NCBI GenBank assembly: GCA_934047225.1
Contig: OW204012.1
Coordinates: forward strand, 13,020,001-13,084,000
Reading direction: 5' to 3'
Origin: Ypsolopha sequella
Taxonomy: Eukaryota > Arthropoda > Insecta > Lepidoptera > Ypsolophidae
Length of the DNA stretch: 64,000 bases
The notes below the pieces were generated by a model, which saw nothing but the letters and a program-made list of their open reading frames with translations, was not told where the DNA came from and did no database searches. The first letter of the stretch is position 1; every line of letters begins with the position of its first letter. Below, one piece after another: positions 44,942-55,310 of this stretch. The position numbers and the translations under genes are program-made.

Positions 44942-45139
44942 CCCAGCTGTTCCCGTCACAGAGGTGTTTGTAGTCGAATCCGTAACCTCCCCGGACGTGG
45001 CTGTTCCATCTGTCGTGGTCGTGGTCTTGGACTGGGTAGTGGCACCGGATGTCTCCGTAGTACCAGTCTTCGGCGTTGACGTGGCGGTAGCAGATGTGGT
45101 GTCCGTAGTTGACTTCAGCGATCTTGTATTATACACCAT
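39254..45139 (-). CDS. BEL/Pao Gag-Pol polyprotein, 1961 residues
   Basis: A single uninterrupted frame from ATG at 45139 to a TGA that abuts the 3' LTR. In order: Ser/Thr/Ala-rich N-terminus with a run of more than 20 alanines (near residues 66-90); Gag region of the DUF1759 type around residues 300-480; CCHC-like cysteine clusters from C539 and C573; aspartic protease with DDGS at 656-659; reverse transcriptase with YVDD at 1063-1066; RNase H-like FVDAS (D1244); integrase zinc site H1589/H1593 with C1624/C1627; and integrase catalytic residues D1660, D1722 and E1768; then a C-terminal domain. It makes particle proteins and the enzymes for reverse transcription and integration. No stop or missing key residue was seen. 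Confidence 0.97.
44874..44942 (-). repeat. GGC/GCC trinucleotide run coding poly-alanine
   Basis: About 22 perfect GGC repeats on the plus strand, read as alanines in the polyprotein. The run also keeps a long antisense frame open (44640-45200), which is a shadow. Confidence 0.95.
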
Positions 45140-45185
45140 TTTCGGGCTGCTTTCGGCGTTTCTTCAGTACTTGATTCTTCAATAT

Positions 45186-45203
45186 CCGGCTCTCGAATGA
45201 CCA
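45186..45203 (-). promoter_or_regulatory. tRNA primer-binding site of the BEL/Pao element
   Basis: Four bases inside the 5' LTR, on the element strand, lies TGGTCATTCGAGAGCCGG, starting with the TGG that pairs with a tRNA CCA end. I could not assign the tRNA; the pattern loosely resembles a tyrosine-type 3' end. Confidence 0.75.
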
Positions 45204-45207
45204 TAAA

Positions 45208-45545
45208 TGTGGGCTCCTTCGATGGGGTATAGCCCACTACTATTGCAGGGCGTAGGGTGATAAATAAGAAGACTTGTTGTACTGATTCCAAAAGTGAACT
45301 GTAATTTTTCCATCAATTTGCTCTATTTATATCCTTAAAACTAAACTCTTAACTAGTGCCTATTTACGCGATTAGAAATGGAGCGCGGAGAGGTGAGACA
45401 CGAGGAGGTGCGACGAGGCAATGACATTTCAAGGTCGCGAGTTAGCAGGTAGCTCGAATACGTGCGCTGGCCAGCGATCCCTTTTCAATATCTCGCCTGA
45501 TTGGTTGCTTCCCTCGCTCGTGGCTCTCGTCGGTGTTTGCGAACA
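45208..45545 (-). repeat. 5' LTR of the BEL/Pao element
   Basis: 338 bp, TG...CA on the element strand. Contains a TATAAATA box on the minus strand at 45324-45331, the likely core promoter. Confidence 0.95.
45324..45331 (-). promoter_or_regulatory. TATA box in the 5' LTR
   Basis: TATAAATA on the minus strand, about 120 bases before the LTR's inner end. Placement fits an LTR promoter; the transcription start was not determined. Confidence 0.55.
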
Positions 45546-45550
45546 TATAG

Positions 45551-46209
45551 GTACCGCTAAAATCAGTAAAAAATAAAAAAAAATAAAAATTGTGCTTCAA
45601 TAACTAATTAATCAGTTATATATAAAATATACTTTTAGTAACCTGCGCAACAAGACATAATACAAAAACAATTCTATTTAAATTTAAAACTATACAATAA
45701 ATTAAAGTAACTTAACTAAAAACTTAAATAATATTCAAAAACTTAACTAAAGATGACCTAAAATGAAAAATCGAACAAAATAAACCTAAAATAATTACAA
45801 CAAAATATACCGATATTTCACTACAGGAGACGTGTCCATTGTTGTTGAAAACGTGGGTGTAGTGAGTACTGTGACTTAGCTTACCTTGAAGATGTCCTCT
45901 GTAGAGCGAAACTACGTCAACACAAAATTATCAATCAGACAATAAACATTCAAACTGAATATTTACAATACTGTTGTCTGATATCAGTTCTCGAGTATTT
46001 TGTTTTTACATCTTACTGGGAGGATGTTTTTGACTCTTAATAAATAAACTAAAAGTGGCAGTATTATCTTTGGAAAGGTTATCACGAAGATACTGAACTG
46101 GTTATGGCATGAATTTATATCAGTGAAGGAATAAAGCAACGGTGACGTCATCACGCAAGTCAGCCTTAGATAATAGGTTGCAGAAAATCCGTGGTTGCAG
46201 AAATTCACA
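45551..46209. other. AT-rich unassigned sequence
   Basis: No gene recognised. Confidence 0.4.
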
Positions 46210-46760
46210 TAGATTAAATTATGTTAAGAGGCTATGCGAATTTTATTTTTGTCACTGTCACTCCAAACGAAAACACGCCCAGTGCGAGAGGAGCGGATTC
46301 AGGGCGAAAGCGAAAAATGTTATTTTGATAATTTTTATAAAAAAACTAAAATAGCTAGCAAAATTTTAAATATCAAATGTCTAGATATTGTTTTAACACA
46401 CCTAATAAAATATGTTTGAGTTCTGTATATGGTTCCTATACGACAAACGAGGAGAAAAAGTGTATTCGAAGACATCATTTCAACAATTATTTCTATCGAG
46501 GAAAATTTATCCAAACATGTTTTCCAATTTCAAAACCCTAGATTATATAGTCAAAATGCATAAACCAGAAATTTATTAAAATTTTCTGTGTATTTCATGA
46601 AATACACAAAAAAGATTTTTTTTACATATCGCCTTAAGGTGTGTTAATTCGAAAACCATTTCGAGAATTAGTCGTATTTTAGAACTTGTGGTCTAAAAAA
46701 TCTCATCATGATGAATATTTTTATGAAAAAGCTGCAACTTCCATTGACGGCGCATGCCGG
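46210..46760 (+). repeat. Host repeat H, occupied by MITE copy C
   Basis: AGATTAAATTATG at 46211-46223 and GGTGTGTTAATTCGAAAACC from 46638 match 31773 onward once the MITE is removed. Confidence 0.88.
46224..46637 (-). mobile_element. TTAA-flanked MITE, copy C
   Basis: 406 bp (46228-46633) between TTAA tetramers, in opposite orientation to copies A and B. The empty counterpart in 31773-32064 has one TTAA at the same point. Confidence 0.93.
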
Positions 46761-46781
46761 ACCTCCTAGGGACATATCGTG

Positions 46782-47220
46782 ACGTCATGAATCCACGAGG
46801 GATTGTCAGCGGTGATTCATTTTATGGACTGTAAAAACTCGTCAAGGAAATGAAAATCAGATGAAAATTTACGAAAAATCAACTTCTTATTTTGTCCATA
46901 GACAAGAGAGGCTCAAAAATACTGGCACTTTGTAATCCTCAATCCTTGCTCCCGTTTTGTTATCGTGGTACAAAAATACCTCTTTCTTTGCTCTGTGAAT
47001 CAAGGCATGCGACAGGGCTACCAAGGCAGTGGCTCGGTGACATTTAAACGCAGGCCTGTGTCTGTATGGCTTAGCTGGCTGCTAGCTGGGCTCTTGTTAC
47101 AGGACCGTGAAGTATAAAACACTTGATACACCCACAATTCAACGATGATTATGACGTGTCAGCGTGATGAGCCCTATCGCTGTAATTCAGGCACAAATAT
47201 GGATCCACAGTTAAAAGTTT
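46782..47220. repeat. Fragments of the TTCCGAGTGTGAACT repeat family
   Basis: GTGACGTCATGAATCCACGA near 46780 and ATTATGACGTGTCAGCGTG near 47147 resemble parts of the family at 48917. The sequence between is unassigned. Confidence 0.35.
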
Positions 47221-47995
47221 TAAATATTATTAAATATAAATATTAAAAAAAAGAACATGTTTTATTTCTAACATCTTTTTCATTCCACCCAAAGGTTGCC
47301 TGGGATATATTGCTCTTAGCAATGATTGCCGCCTTTGTACACGATATATATTCTATACCAATATTATAAAGAGAAAAGATTTGATTGTTTGTTTGTTTGC
47401 ATTGAATAGGCTCCGAAACTACTGGACCGATTTGAAAAATTCTTTTACCATTAGAATCCTACATTATCTTTGATGAACATAGGCGACATAATATTTTCAA
47501 AAACGTTAGGGATCCGTATGAAAACTTCAAAAGTGTGAATAAAATACCAAAAAAAAATCCTTATACGCTGCGGAAATTATTGACAATAGAGCAAATCCAA
47601 ATATATAGAACTTTTATAGAGGACATCAATATCTACAAAAAAGTCCATAATAACATATTATGTCTAACTACTTTTTCATGTTAAAATATGCAATAGTACG
47701 CGGCCGGTACAAACTAGGCCACATTATTCGTAGCTGTCCAAATAAAAAATATATCACTTCGTATTTAAGGCTATGTCAGTACCTGTAAATTACTTTTTGA
47801 ATTATAGCATTCCCAAGTTCCATACAATAGTAATTTAAGTAACATTTTTCACTTTTTGGCCGACCCCCCCCTAAAACTAAATACTGGATACATGTCTGCC
47901 CAGCGGAGCAACATCCTTTTCACACTTGTGTAAAGTAAATATTGTATGCATGTCGTCAGCAGATCGGAGTATTGGACATAATCATGATCTGCCCA
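47221..47995. other. Possible Helitron 5' fragment and unassigned sequence
   Basis: GGCTCCGAAACTACTGGACC near 47410 resembles the first hundred bases of a common insect Helitron-type repeat, but no CTAG end follows. The rest is unassigned. Confidence 0.3.
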
Positions 47996-48249
47996 TCCAT
48001 CCACCGGCCTGGTTGGTCCACTGCTGGACATAAGCCTTTCCAGGACTTTGCCACTCCCGGCGGTCATGTCGCCAGTCTGTTCCATATAAGGCCCGGCTAT
48101 TAGGGATGGATATACCGCGATCAATCGGTCCCAGGCATGGTGGGCCTCCTGGTTTTTTGCCTGTGAGCTGTCCCCCGAATTACTTCCAGGGTGTCTCCAA
48201 GTAAGATGGTGGTACCTCCACAGTCGAGCCCGGCATCAGCTCTACCACC
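47996..48249 (-). mobile_element. Tail-sharing SINE, copy S6, with 11-bp target duplication
   Basis: TGATCTGCCCA at 47985-47995 and 48250-48260 flanks a minus-strand copy that has both SINE ends but lacks an internal segment. The deletion happened before or after insertion without affecting the ends. Confidence 0.9.
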
Positions 48250-48260
48250 TGATCTGCCCA

Positions 48261-48916
48261 GGTATATCATAATATTTCTGTAAAAAATTAATTGCATGTA
48301 AACCTAACACGCTCCTCCTCGCTCCGCTCGTCGTTGCACCTATTTTTTACTTTTGGTGAAAGATTCCCGATTTCATACTTTACGATCTACCCAATTCTAC
48401 GATATTCCCGCGACATGCACTTGAGTTACCTAACCGATACCACGTGTTACAGAAACTGTATTTAAAATTAAATCATTAAACTGTGTCTAATTTAGTAACC
48501 TACGCTTGGATCGTTTCTATTGTCGGAGGAAAATCAATGCTAAGTGTTATTAAAATTATTATAAATTATAGAATAGAATAGAATAGAATAGCTTTATTTG
48601 GTATTTCCACATTTCTGCTTAAAACTAACAACTAGAGACTAATAATAATACCAAATAGGTCTCCACTCAGCATGTGTCATGAGCATGGCTAGCGCCATGA
48701 CGCTGATTTTCAGTGGATGCCTATATACATAAATATATGTCGTAAGTATAGATATATTAAAAATAAAATAATAAGTAAAAAGTAAAATATTCAATTATGA
48801 CAGAACACAATAAGATCTCTAGTATGACAGAACACAATAACATCTCTAGACTATTTGACAATTAAATTAATAAGCTTCTTTGCTACCCTTAAAAATGCAG
48901 ACAATGTAAAAACAAA
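48261..48916. other. Unassigned sequence with simple repeats
   Basis: Contains GAATA repeats at 48562-48590 and a 29-bp direct duplication of ATGACAGAACACAATAA near 48797 and 48826. No gene. Confidence 0.5.
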
Positions 48917-49070
48917 TTCACGACATGAAGGGGGTGTCAGAGGTGTTCCGAGTGTGAACTGTAAAATGCAAGTCACAGTCCGCATTTCACCGACGATTAT
49001 TGCGTCCCAACGTGATGGATGGTGAGCCGTACTTCGGGCACAAATACTCGCTTTTTAGGGCATGCAGGTT
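48917..49070. repeat. TTCCGAGTGTGAACT interspersed repeat
   Basis: GAGGTGTTCCGAGTGTGAAC, AATGCAAGTCACAGTCCGC and GCGTCCCAACGTGATGG match 20688-20905. Confidence 0.75.
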
Positions 49071-49929
49071 TCCTTACGATGTTTTCCTTCAAACAGTAAT
49101 TTTGTTGATTTTACATTGTCATAAAAGTACTTAAAAATGTGTGTAAAATAAGGCAGTATGGGAAATTAAATATTTCAAAAATCCTTCAGCGCTGAAGAGA
49201 GCCGGTAGGTTAGGTTAGAAGGTTAGGTATGGCGAGTCGCGGAACGTAGATCTTTAACCTTTTCCCCCCTTCTCCCCAAACCCTTTTTGAAGAGCCGTTT
49301 AGCAGCCGCATTGTGAAATACTTTTTTTATGTTTGTTATTTAAATTGTGTATTTTAATGTGTTTTCCAATGGGTCTAAAGAACAATTTTATTATTGAATA
49401 TTTATTATTTATTTACGTGCCTTCCGTTCCGAAGTACAGTGCGCGCCAATCTTTTAGTCGCCTCTGAAGATAGCCGCAAGAGGCGACGCAATAGCCGTTT
49501 TACGGTGTCAGAGGGACGTTACAGGAGCGAGGGCGCGGAGCACACCCGCCTGCGTGCCGCACCACACCCCCCGCTCGCCATTTAGCAGGTGTCAACACTA
49601 TGCGTTAAGGCCCCAGACTCTCTTTGCAACATTTCGCTTTCATCTTACCTGAGTCTTTAGAAGTGGCGCTCCCCCCGCTGCATTATGATGTTAGAGACCG
49701 CACCTGAATGTTGCTCTACTTCGTGTATGATTACTTAAAATTTTTAATTATTCAAGTAACGGTAATTTACAAAGTTTGGTTTGTTTATCGGAACAAACAA
49801 AATGAATTTGCAAAAGCAAAATAAACAAAAGTAAATCTACCTGGAATAGATGGCTTATTGGTAGCAGTAAGAGTGATTAGTATTTAGACACAATACATTT
49901 AGGTCATGCAATTATTTGCAGATTTTTAC
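49071..49929. other. Unassigned sequence
   Basis: Includes a GC-rich patch at 49440-49580 with a short open frame (49394-49585) of no known family, and one half (49445-49468) of a distant inverted repeat with 53631-53654. Confidence 0.4.
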
Positions 49930-50150
49930 CGAAGGGGTGTCAAGAGGTGTTCCGAGTGTGAACTGTGAGATGCAAGTCATAAGTCCACCCATACGTGTAC
50001 CTATAAGTACACCCGCGTTTCTCTGACGATTATTACGTCTCAACGTGATGAGCCTATCGCTCTTAGGAAACCTGCATGCCCTAAAAAGCGTGTAGTTGTG
50101 CCCGAAAATTTCTTTATTCATCAAGATTTTCATTTAACTAATGCCTGACA
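49930..50150. repeat. TTCCGAGTGTGAACT interspersed repeat
   Basis: GAGGTGTTCCGAGTGTGAAC, ACACCCGCGTTTCTCTGACG and CAACGTGATGAG match the family. Confidence 0.7.
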
Positions 50151-50616
50151 TAAAAAATACCTTTATAAAATTTGGAAATGTAGAAAATTAATAATCAAAT
50201 CGTAACAATGAAAACATTTAAAATTATGTATTCCTAATACTCACACACATATTACAATCAGTTCTTAAAGTAATATAATATCAAAAATAGAAACTCTTAC
50301 GGTAATTAAGTGTCTGTCAGTTTGTGTGTCCATGATTATGACTAAGGTGCAATAAAAGAGGTAAAAAATGTAGTTTTAGAAATGCGATGTTTTAATGATA
50401 AGAACCGCAGCTGCGTACGTTCTTTTGTTTTGATGCATTATTGTCTAGCACGTTGTTATCTCGTCTGTCGGTTTTAGTGACTTCGATAGCTTTTTAAGAT
50501 ATTTTAAATAAAAGTAAGTAAAGTAATAAAAAGGATGTAGCTTCGGCTTTAGTTATTCCAAAAAGTGGCGACAGCGGTGCTGGTATAAAATTTGTGTCAC
50601 GCCATCCCCGTGGGTT
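50151..50616. other. Unassigned sequence
   Basis: Nothing recognised. Confidence 0.4.
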
Positions 50617-50690
50617 TTTCAGACCACAACTTCTAAAATACGGCTTTACGGGTTTTCGAATTAACACACATTAACATAACTTAATCTAAG
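50617..50690 (-). repeat. Host repeat H, short unoccupied copy
   Basis: Inverted piece reading AGATTAAGTTATGTTAATG and TGTTAATTCGAAAACC, again with an intact TTAA at the copy C target. Confidence 0.75.
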
Positions 50691-50858
50691 CGAATTAGGG
50701 CATGCAATTATTCGCAGATTTTTACTATCCGGATAACGGATAATAAATTATCCGGATAACCGGATACTTATGATAAAAATTAAGGGTAGTAATAAAAGCT
50801 CCGAAAACTAAATTAAAACCGCCCAAAAAAACGGCCTACCGCAAACATCTTGAAAAAA

Positions 50859-51590
50859 AAACCGGCCAAGTCAGACTCTAGTCAGAGCCTAGGGTTCCGT
50901 ATTGTGGATGATAAATTAAGTTTTATCATTTTTTTTTGTGAATTTCTCAACCACTTTATTTTTTCTGTAATTCTTACGTAAACGCGTATTAACTACCATG
51001 ATTTTTTTCATATTTTTCGGTCCACCAGTTTTGGAGATAAGAGGGGGGACAAATGTATATTTTTTTATAGATTTTCAAGTATTTATCGAAATAGATGCAA
51101 TTAAATATAGCCAAACTATATATTATTACAATAAGCTTTTTAATACCTACAATGTGATACCCATATTGTATTTTTATACATTTTTTTTCATTTTTTTTAT
51201 ATTTTTAAATCACTATAGTTTTCCCGGTTATTGGTCAGTTATGATCTATAAGGGACATTTTTTTCATATTTTTCGGTCTACCAGTTTCGGACATACACAT
51301 TATTGTGTTTTTTTTTTAAGATTTCACAAAACCAGTGCCAGTAAATATAGTAAAAGTATATATTTTTACAATCACCTTCTTAGTGTCTACAGTTTGATAC
51401 CCATATTGTATTTTTAGGATTTTTTTTATTTTTCTCACTTTTGTTTTGAAAATATTTTAAACAATTTCAATTTTTTCATATTTTTTTTACAATGTAATAT
51501 GTAGGCAAATTAATGCTATTTTTGTTCCAAATTTCATGTCTTTATCTTTACGGTGCTAAAGTTATGATGCTGTGAAATACGGACGGACGT
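50859..51590 (+). repeat. GGTTCCGTA-ended repeat, 3'-truncated
   Basis: From AACCGGCCAAGTCAGACTC with AGGGTTCCGTATTGTGG to GGACGGACGTAG; the final ACGGAACCCT end is missing. Confidence 0.85.
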
Positions 51591-52405
51591 AGATTAGACT
51601 TTATTTTATCGAAACAGGGATTTCTTAAAATATTCAAAAAATATTTTATCCATAGTTGTTTACTTATTAAATGATAAGTGCAATATTCAAGTAGAGCAAC
51701 TTTCGTGATACAGTTCGCCTCTCCATAAGAATCTACGCGAGGGAAAGGGAGCAACAGTGCGAGCGGGAGGTAAAATGACGTCGAGCTACACAACACACGT
51801 CTGAACGCTGCGATGTCCCAGCGAAACTGAGGGAAATATCGACGCGTTTTGTGTTTTAAACTCTCGATAAGTTTCGATTTGATAAATGTTCTTAAAATAT
51901 TTTTTTAAATACCGTTTTTTGTTATTTCACTTATTAATAGTTCTATTTTACGTGTTGTAAATTTGACTACGCTAAACGATAGTTTTCTAGTAGAAAAAAA
52001 ATATTTTATCAGTGGTTGAATTCATAAAATCACAACTACTTAAAGCACTCGAAATAAGAAAACTAAAGTATTATCCAAAAAAGTAACCAGGTAAGATTAT
52101 TGTTGAAGATATGGGAATAAATGTTACCTGAATAAATTTCTTGTTTTTGTCATAATTTTTACGTGACGTGTGCATGAATGAGACTCTCAACGCGTAGAAC
52201 ATAAATAAAGGTATGTTTAAAGCCTAAAAAACCTATTAAAATTAGCATTAAAGTAAATGAAAAAATGTGTTTTGAAATCTTCAAATTCCACACTATAAAT
52301 TAACGTAAAATGTATTTTATTCATTGCTTTCTTACTAACTACAATAAAATCTTTCTTTTCTGATAATTCTGCAAGAATAATGATTTTTAGGGGACTGGAG
52401 CCTTA
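51591..52405. other. Unassigned sequence
   Basis: No gene recognised. Confidence 0.4.
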
Positions 52406-53090
52406 AGCCGGCGCCGGACATGTGTCCACTTATTTGCACACTTCTTCGACAACTTTGTACACACATTTGGCGCACCTGCCACACATGCTTCGCAAACTCT
52501 TTTCTCCACAGTATGCTGGTAGACAACAAAGGAGATGGACGACGATTTCGTGGACGCAGTGTGCTTATATTATTTATGTGCATGTAATTATTTTTTAGAT
52601 GTGCAACAAAATATATCGAAACGTCCGAGAAGAAGGCGTGAATGGATGTGTGTTCTTTTCCTTTTCAACTCTTCATTGAAGATGGCACGGAAAAAGTTTT
52701 TTTTTCTCTGACCCACGCGTCGTTCACCAACATTCTATTTTTATACTTTTGGTTTTTTGGGTTCCATATACATGGTTCCCCTTGCAGCAACTCAATAAAT
52801 TCTAGGACGCATTCCTTACTCCAGTCCATTTTGAACGATCAAGCACGTAGTGTCTCACACAACCGTTCCATACAACAGCGCTCGCGCAACTGGTCTTTGC
52901 AAATAGGCCAAATAGTGTGGCAGGCTACGCACTTATTTGAACACATTCCTTTGTAGTGCGCTAAAAAACCGAGACCGCTCGGCAAAGTGCACATCTGTAT
53001 ACAAACTTTGGAACACATAGACAAAGTCTCGTGCCACACAGTGTGTCCACTCGAGTTTGCAAATAAGTGGACACATGTCTGGCGCCGGCA
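52406..53090 (-). mobile_element. 685-bp inverted-repeat DNA element with a second MADF frame
   Basis: Ends GCCGGCGCCGGACATGTGTC and, inverted, GCCGGCGCCAGACATGTGTC extend about 33 bases of near-perfect pairing. TTA lies immediately outside both sides (52403-52405 and 53091-53093), the three-base duplication typical of PIF/Harbinger. The interior encodes a MADF-like peptide on the minus strand. These ends are unrelated to those of 4031-4692. Confidence 0.8.
52665..52829 (-). pseudogene. MADF-domain frame, 54 codons then a frameshift
   Basis: ATG at 52829 opens MDWSKECVLEFIELLQGEPC, continuing IWNPKNQKYKNRMLVNDAWV and a stop at 52665. The pattern FIEL...P.IWNPKNxxYKNR...NDAW is that of a MADF DNA-binding domain. 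Just after DAWVREKK the good reading moves to another frame (EELKRKRTHIHSRLL), which would complete the second half, so a one-base change broke it. It would be the DNA-binding partner of a Harbinger-type transposase or a captured regulator. Confidence 0.75.
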
Positions 53091-53093
53091 TTA

Positions 53094-53857
53094 GTGTTAG
53101 TACTACGTCCGTACACTATACACGCGCGCGAAAAGTACCTTCGAGGAAAAAATTCTATGATTCGTTAAGTTTATCGTTGAATCTGTTTGTTATAGTTTAT
53201 TGATTTTGTTGCCTTTATTTGTTATTTATTTATTTATTTATTTGGTCTACCAACAGATGATACACTTAACAAATCGTACAGTAGTAATAGAGTGTAACTC
53301 CAATAACAGGTAAACACTGCATGCTATAAAAATGAGAGGAGTGACGTGTGACGCCAGTTGGCGGAAGCCAGTTGTTGTTTTGTTGATTTAGTTTGTTAAA
53401 GTTTATTGTTGTTGTTATGCCTCGCGGACGTTATAGCGTTTTAAGGCAACAATTTAGGAAAATGATGTTTATATTAATGCGTTTTATTTATATAGTTAAG
53501 ATTGCACTAAAATAATAAAATAGATAGGTACAACAAGTACACCTTCCCACTTATAGTAAACATTTAATAATCAACCGTTGATATTATTGTTTCCTTGACT
53601 GTGCCTGCGCAAGCTTGCACTCGTAACTCATTCAGAGGCGACTAAAAGATTGGCTTGAAAGAAAGACTTGTACGCAGACCGATCACAAGTGCAACCTACG
53701 GGATTTGATCCCAGTTAGTTAGTACTCGTAGTCACTCGAACCACAGACCACAGAGGTGGTCACGGGTCAGTTTACAGTAGGTATCATGTTCTAACCTACG
53801 TGACCTCGTGATGTGGAATATTGATTGAATATCCTGAGCACAGTATACGTGTCCTGA
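53094..53857. other. Unassigned sequence
   Basis: Contains a TTTAT simple repeat near 53222-53245. A short frame MPRGRYSVLRQQFRKMMF at about 53418 has no recognised family. Target half 53631-53654 is noted under findings. Confidence 0.4.
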
Positions 53858-54720
53858 GTCATGCAACCAGACGTGCCATACTTACTATGGCTGACAATAC
53901 AATCATTAAAATTTATTTTATATTTGTAGGTAATATCGGCTTTGGCCCGCGCCTTTGCTCGGGTGGATGCAAATCTACAATCAGTGTGTTCTTCCATTAA
54001 GGCGATTACCGTCGCCAAATTAGCAGCTCGATGTTTGTCTGTATGAATATCGACGGAAACAATATTGAAATAACGTTCAAATCAGTGCACAATGCGTGGT
54101 GGCTGTTACGACGCTCGCTGCGTCCTTGAAAGGGCAAAATAGGAGAAAATAATACTTTTCACATGGGCGTCATTGTTCCATTGAATAATTCTATGTTATA
54201 TTTATAGCTATCAAGTTTATCTATTTATCAAAGCATAAATGAATTAAATCACCTAAGCCGCTTAGGAGCAGTAGGAAATTCAAGCCAAAAAAACACCATT
54301 CAGTTGAAACAATTTTTCATATACCTAGAAGTTTTGGTGGTACGAAAAAGAAAAATGTTGCATATGTTGTCTTAGAGTTGATAATCCATAATACATTTTT
54401 TCAATATTTTTGGTTTGGCCATAAAAGAGGAGTAGGCTTTAAAAAGTACCCATTTGGCGATATTAAGGGCCTTAATGAATAACATATGCTTGCGAAACTT
54501 ACTGCTGTGCATGCTTAACTATCAAGGTCAGGAGAGTCATGCAACCAGACGTGCCATACTTACTATGGCTGACAATACAATCATTAAAATTTATTTTATA
54601 TTTGTAGGTAATATCGGCTTTGGCCCGCGTCTTTGCTCGGATGGATGCAAATCTACAATCAGTTGAATAACATATGCTTGCGAAACTTACTGATGTGCAT
54701 GCTTAACTATCAAGGTCAGG
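53858..54720. repeat. Two-module tandem duplication interrupted by a MITE
   Basis: Module A (GTCATGCAACCAGACGTGCC... to CTACAATCAGT) occurs at 53858-53983 and 54536-54664; module B (GAATAACATATGCTTGCG... to CAAGGTCAGGA) at 54477-54532 and 54665-54720. Order is A-MITE-B-A-B, so an A-B tandem pair received one insertion. Confidence 0.9.
53997..54475 (+). mobile_element. TTAA-flanked MITE of the second family, copy 2
   Basis: 479 bp, inverted relative of 6946-7419 over its full length. Ends TTAAGGCGATTACCGTCGCC and, inverted, TTAAGGCCCTTAATATCGCC. Confidence 0.88.
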
Positions 54721-54750
54721 AAGGAAAGAAAGAAAGAAAGAAAGAAAAGG
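54721..54750 (+). repeat. GAAA microsatellite
   Basis: AAGGAAAGAAAGAAAGAAAG continues for about 30 bases. Confidence 0.95.
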
Positions 54751-55310
54751 CGTTTATTTTGAGAGCTACACCATTACAAAAAACCAAATACTCTAAATAA
54801 TAAATAGTTTGAGGCTTATATTATACATATAACTATTATACAGCCTGGGGTAATTTATAAGATGCAGCCAACAAAAAGATCTCTGACTCAGCAAATTTCC
54901 ACAGCAGAACTGTGACGCTGATCTTCCGTCAGAGGCCGCGAGTTGCGACACATGCGATGTAACAAAATTTAATGATGAAACGAAGATTGTCTCTGACATA
55001 AGAAAATTCACTACAAGAAAATGTGTTTTATTGGGTTAATAATATAATTTAAAAAAAACATATTTTTATTTATTTATTATATCTAGCTATCGAATCCTAA
55101 AGATTTGAATCTAAAAAGAATATTGATAAAAATATGCCACACAGGAGCAAACCTGTGAATGAACAAACAGAGTAAAACAATAAAACAATGAACAAGAAGT
55201 TTGCACACTGTGATAAGAGACTAACACTATCAGTCTGTAGAGTGAATATTTGTGAGGAACCTTCTACAAGATTCTTTATTTCACGAATGTGTCATGTGGG
55301 TCACTAGCCT
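54751..55310. other. Unassigned sequence
   Basis: No gene recognised. Confidence 0.4.

Larger units (their letters stand above)
38911..45550 (-). mobile_element. Complete BEL/Pao LTR retrotransposon with TSD TATAG
   Basis: Five-base target duplication TATAG at 38911-38915 and 45546-45550, LTRs of 338 bp, primer-binding site, and one Gag-Pol ORF with all catalytic motifs visible. The two LTRs look identical by eye, so the insertion is recent. The structure (single ORF, no env) and domain order are those of BEL/Pao elements. Confidence 0.97.

Noticed and set aside
39665..45200. Many open frames opposite or out of frame with the BEL/Pao ORF, including a 186-codon frame at 44640-45200
   Set aside because: Shadows of the 1961-codon gene; the long one is kept open by the GGC run.
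52839..53039. Cysteine-rich minus-strand frame in the second MADF element
   Set aside because: Cysteines come from TGT/TGC-rich repeats near the inverted end; the frame does not match a domain and lies beside a better-supported MADF frame.
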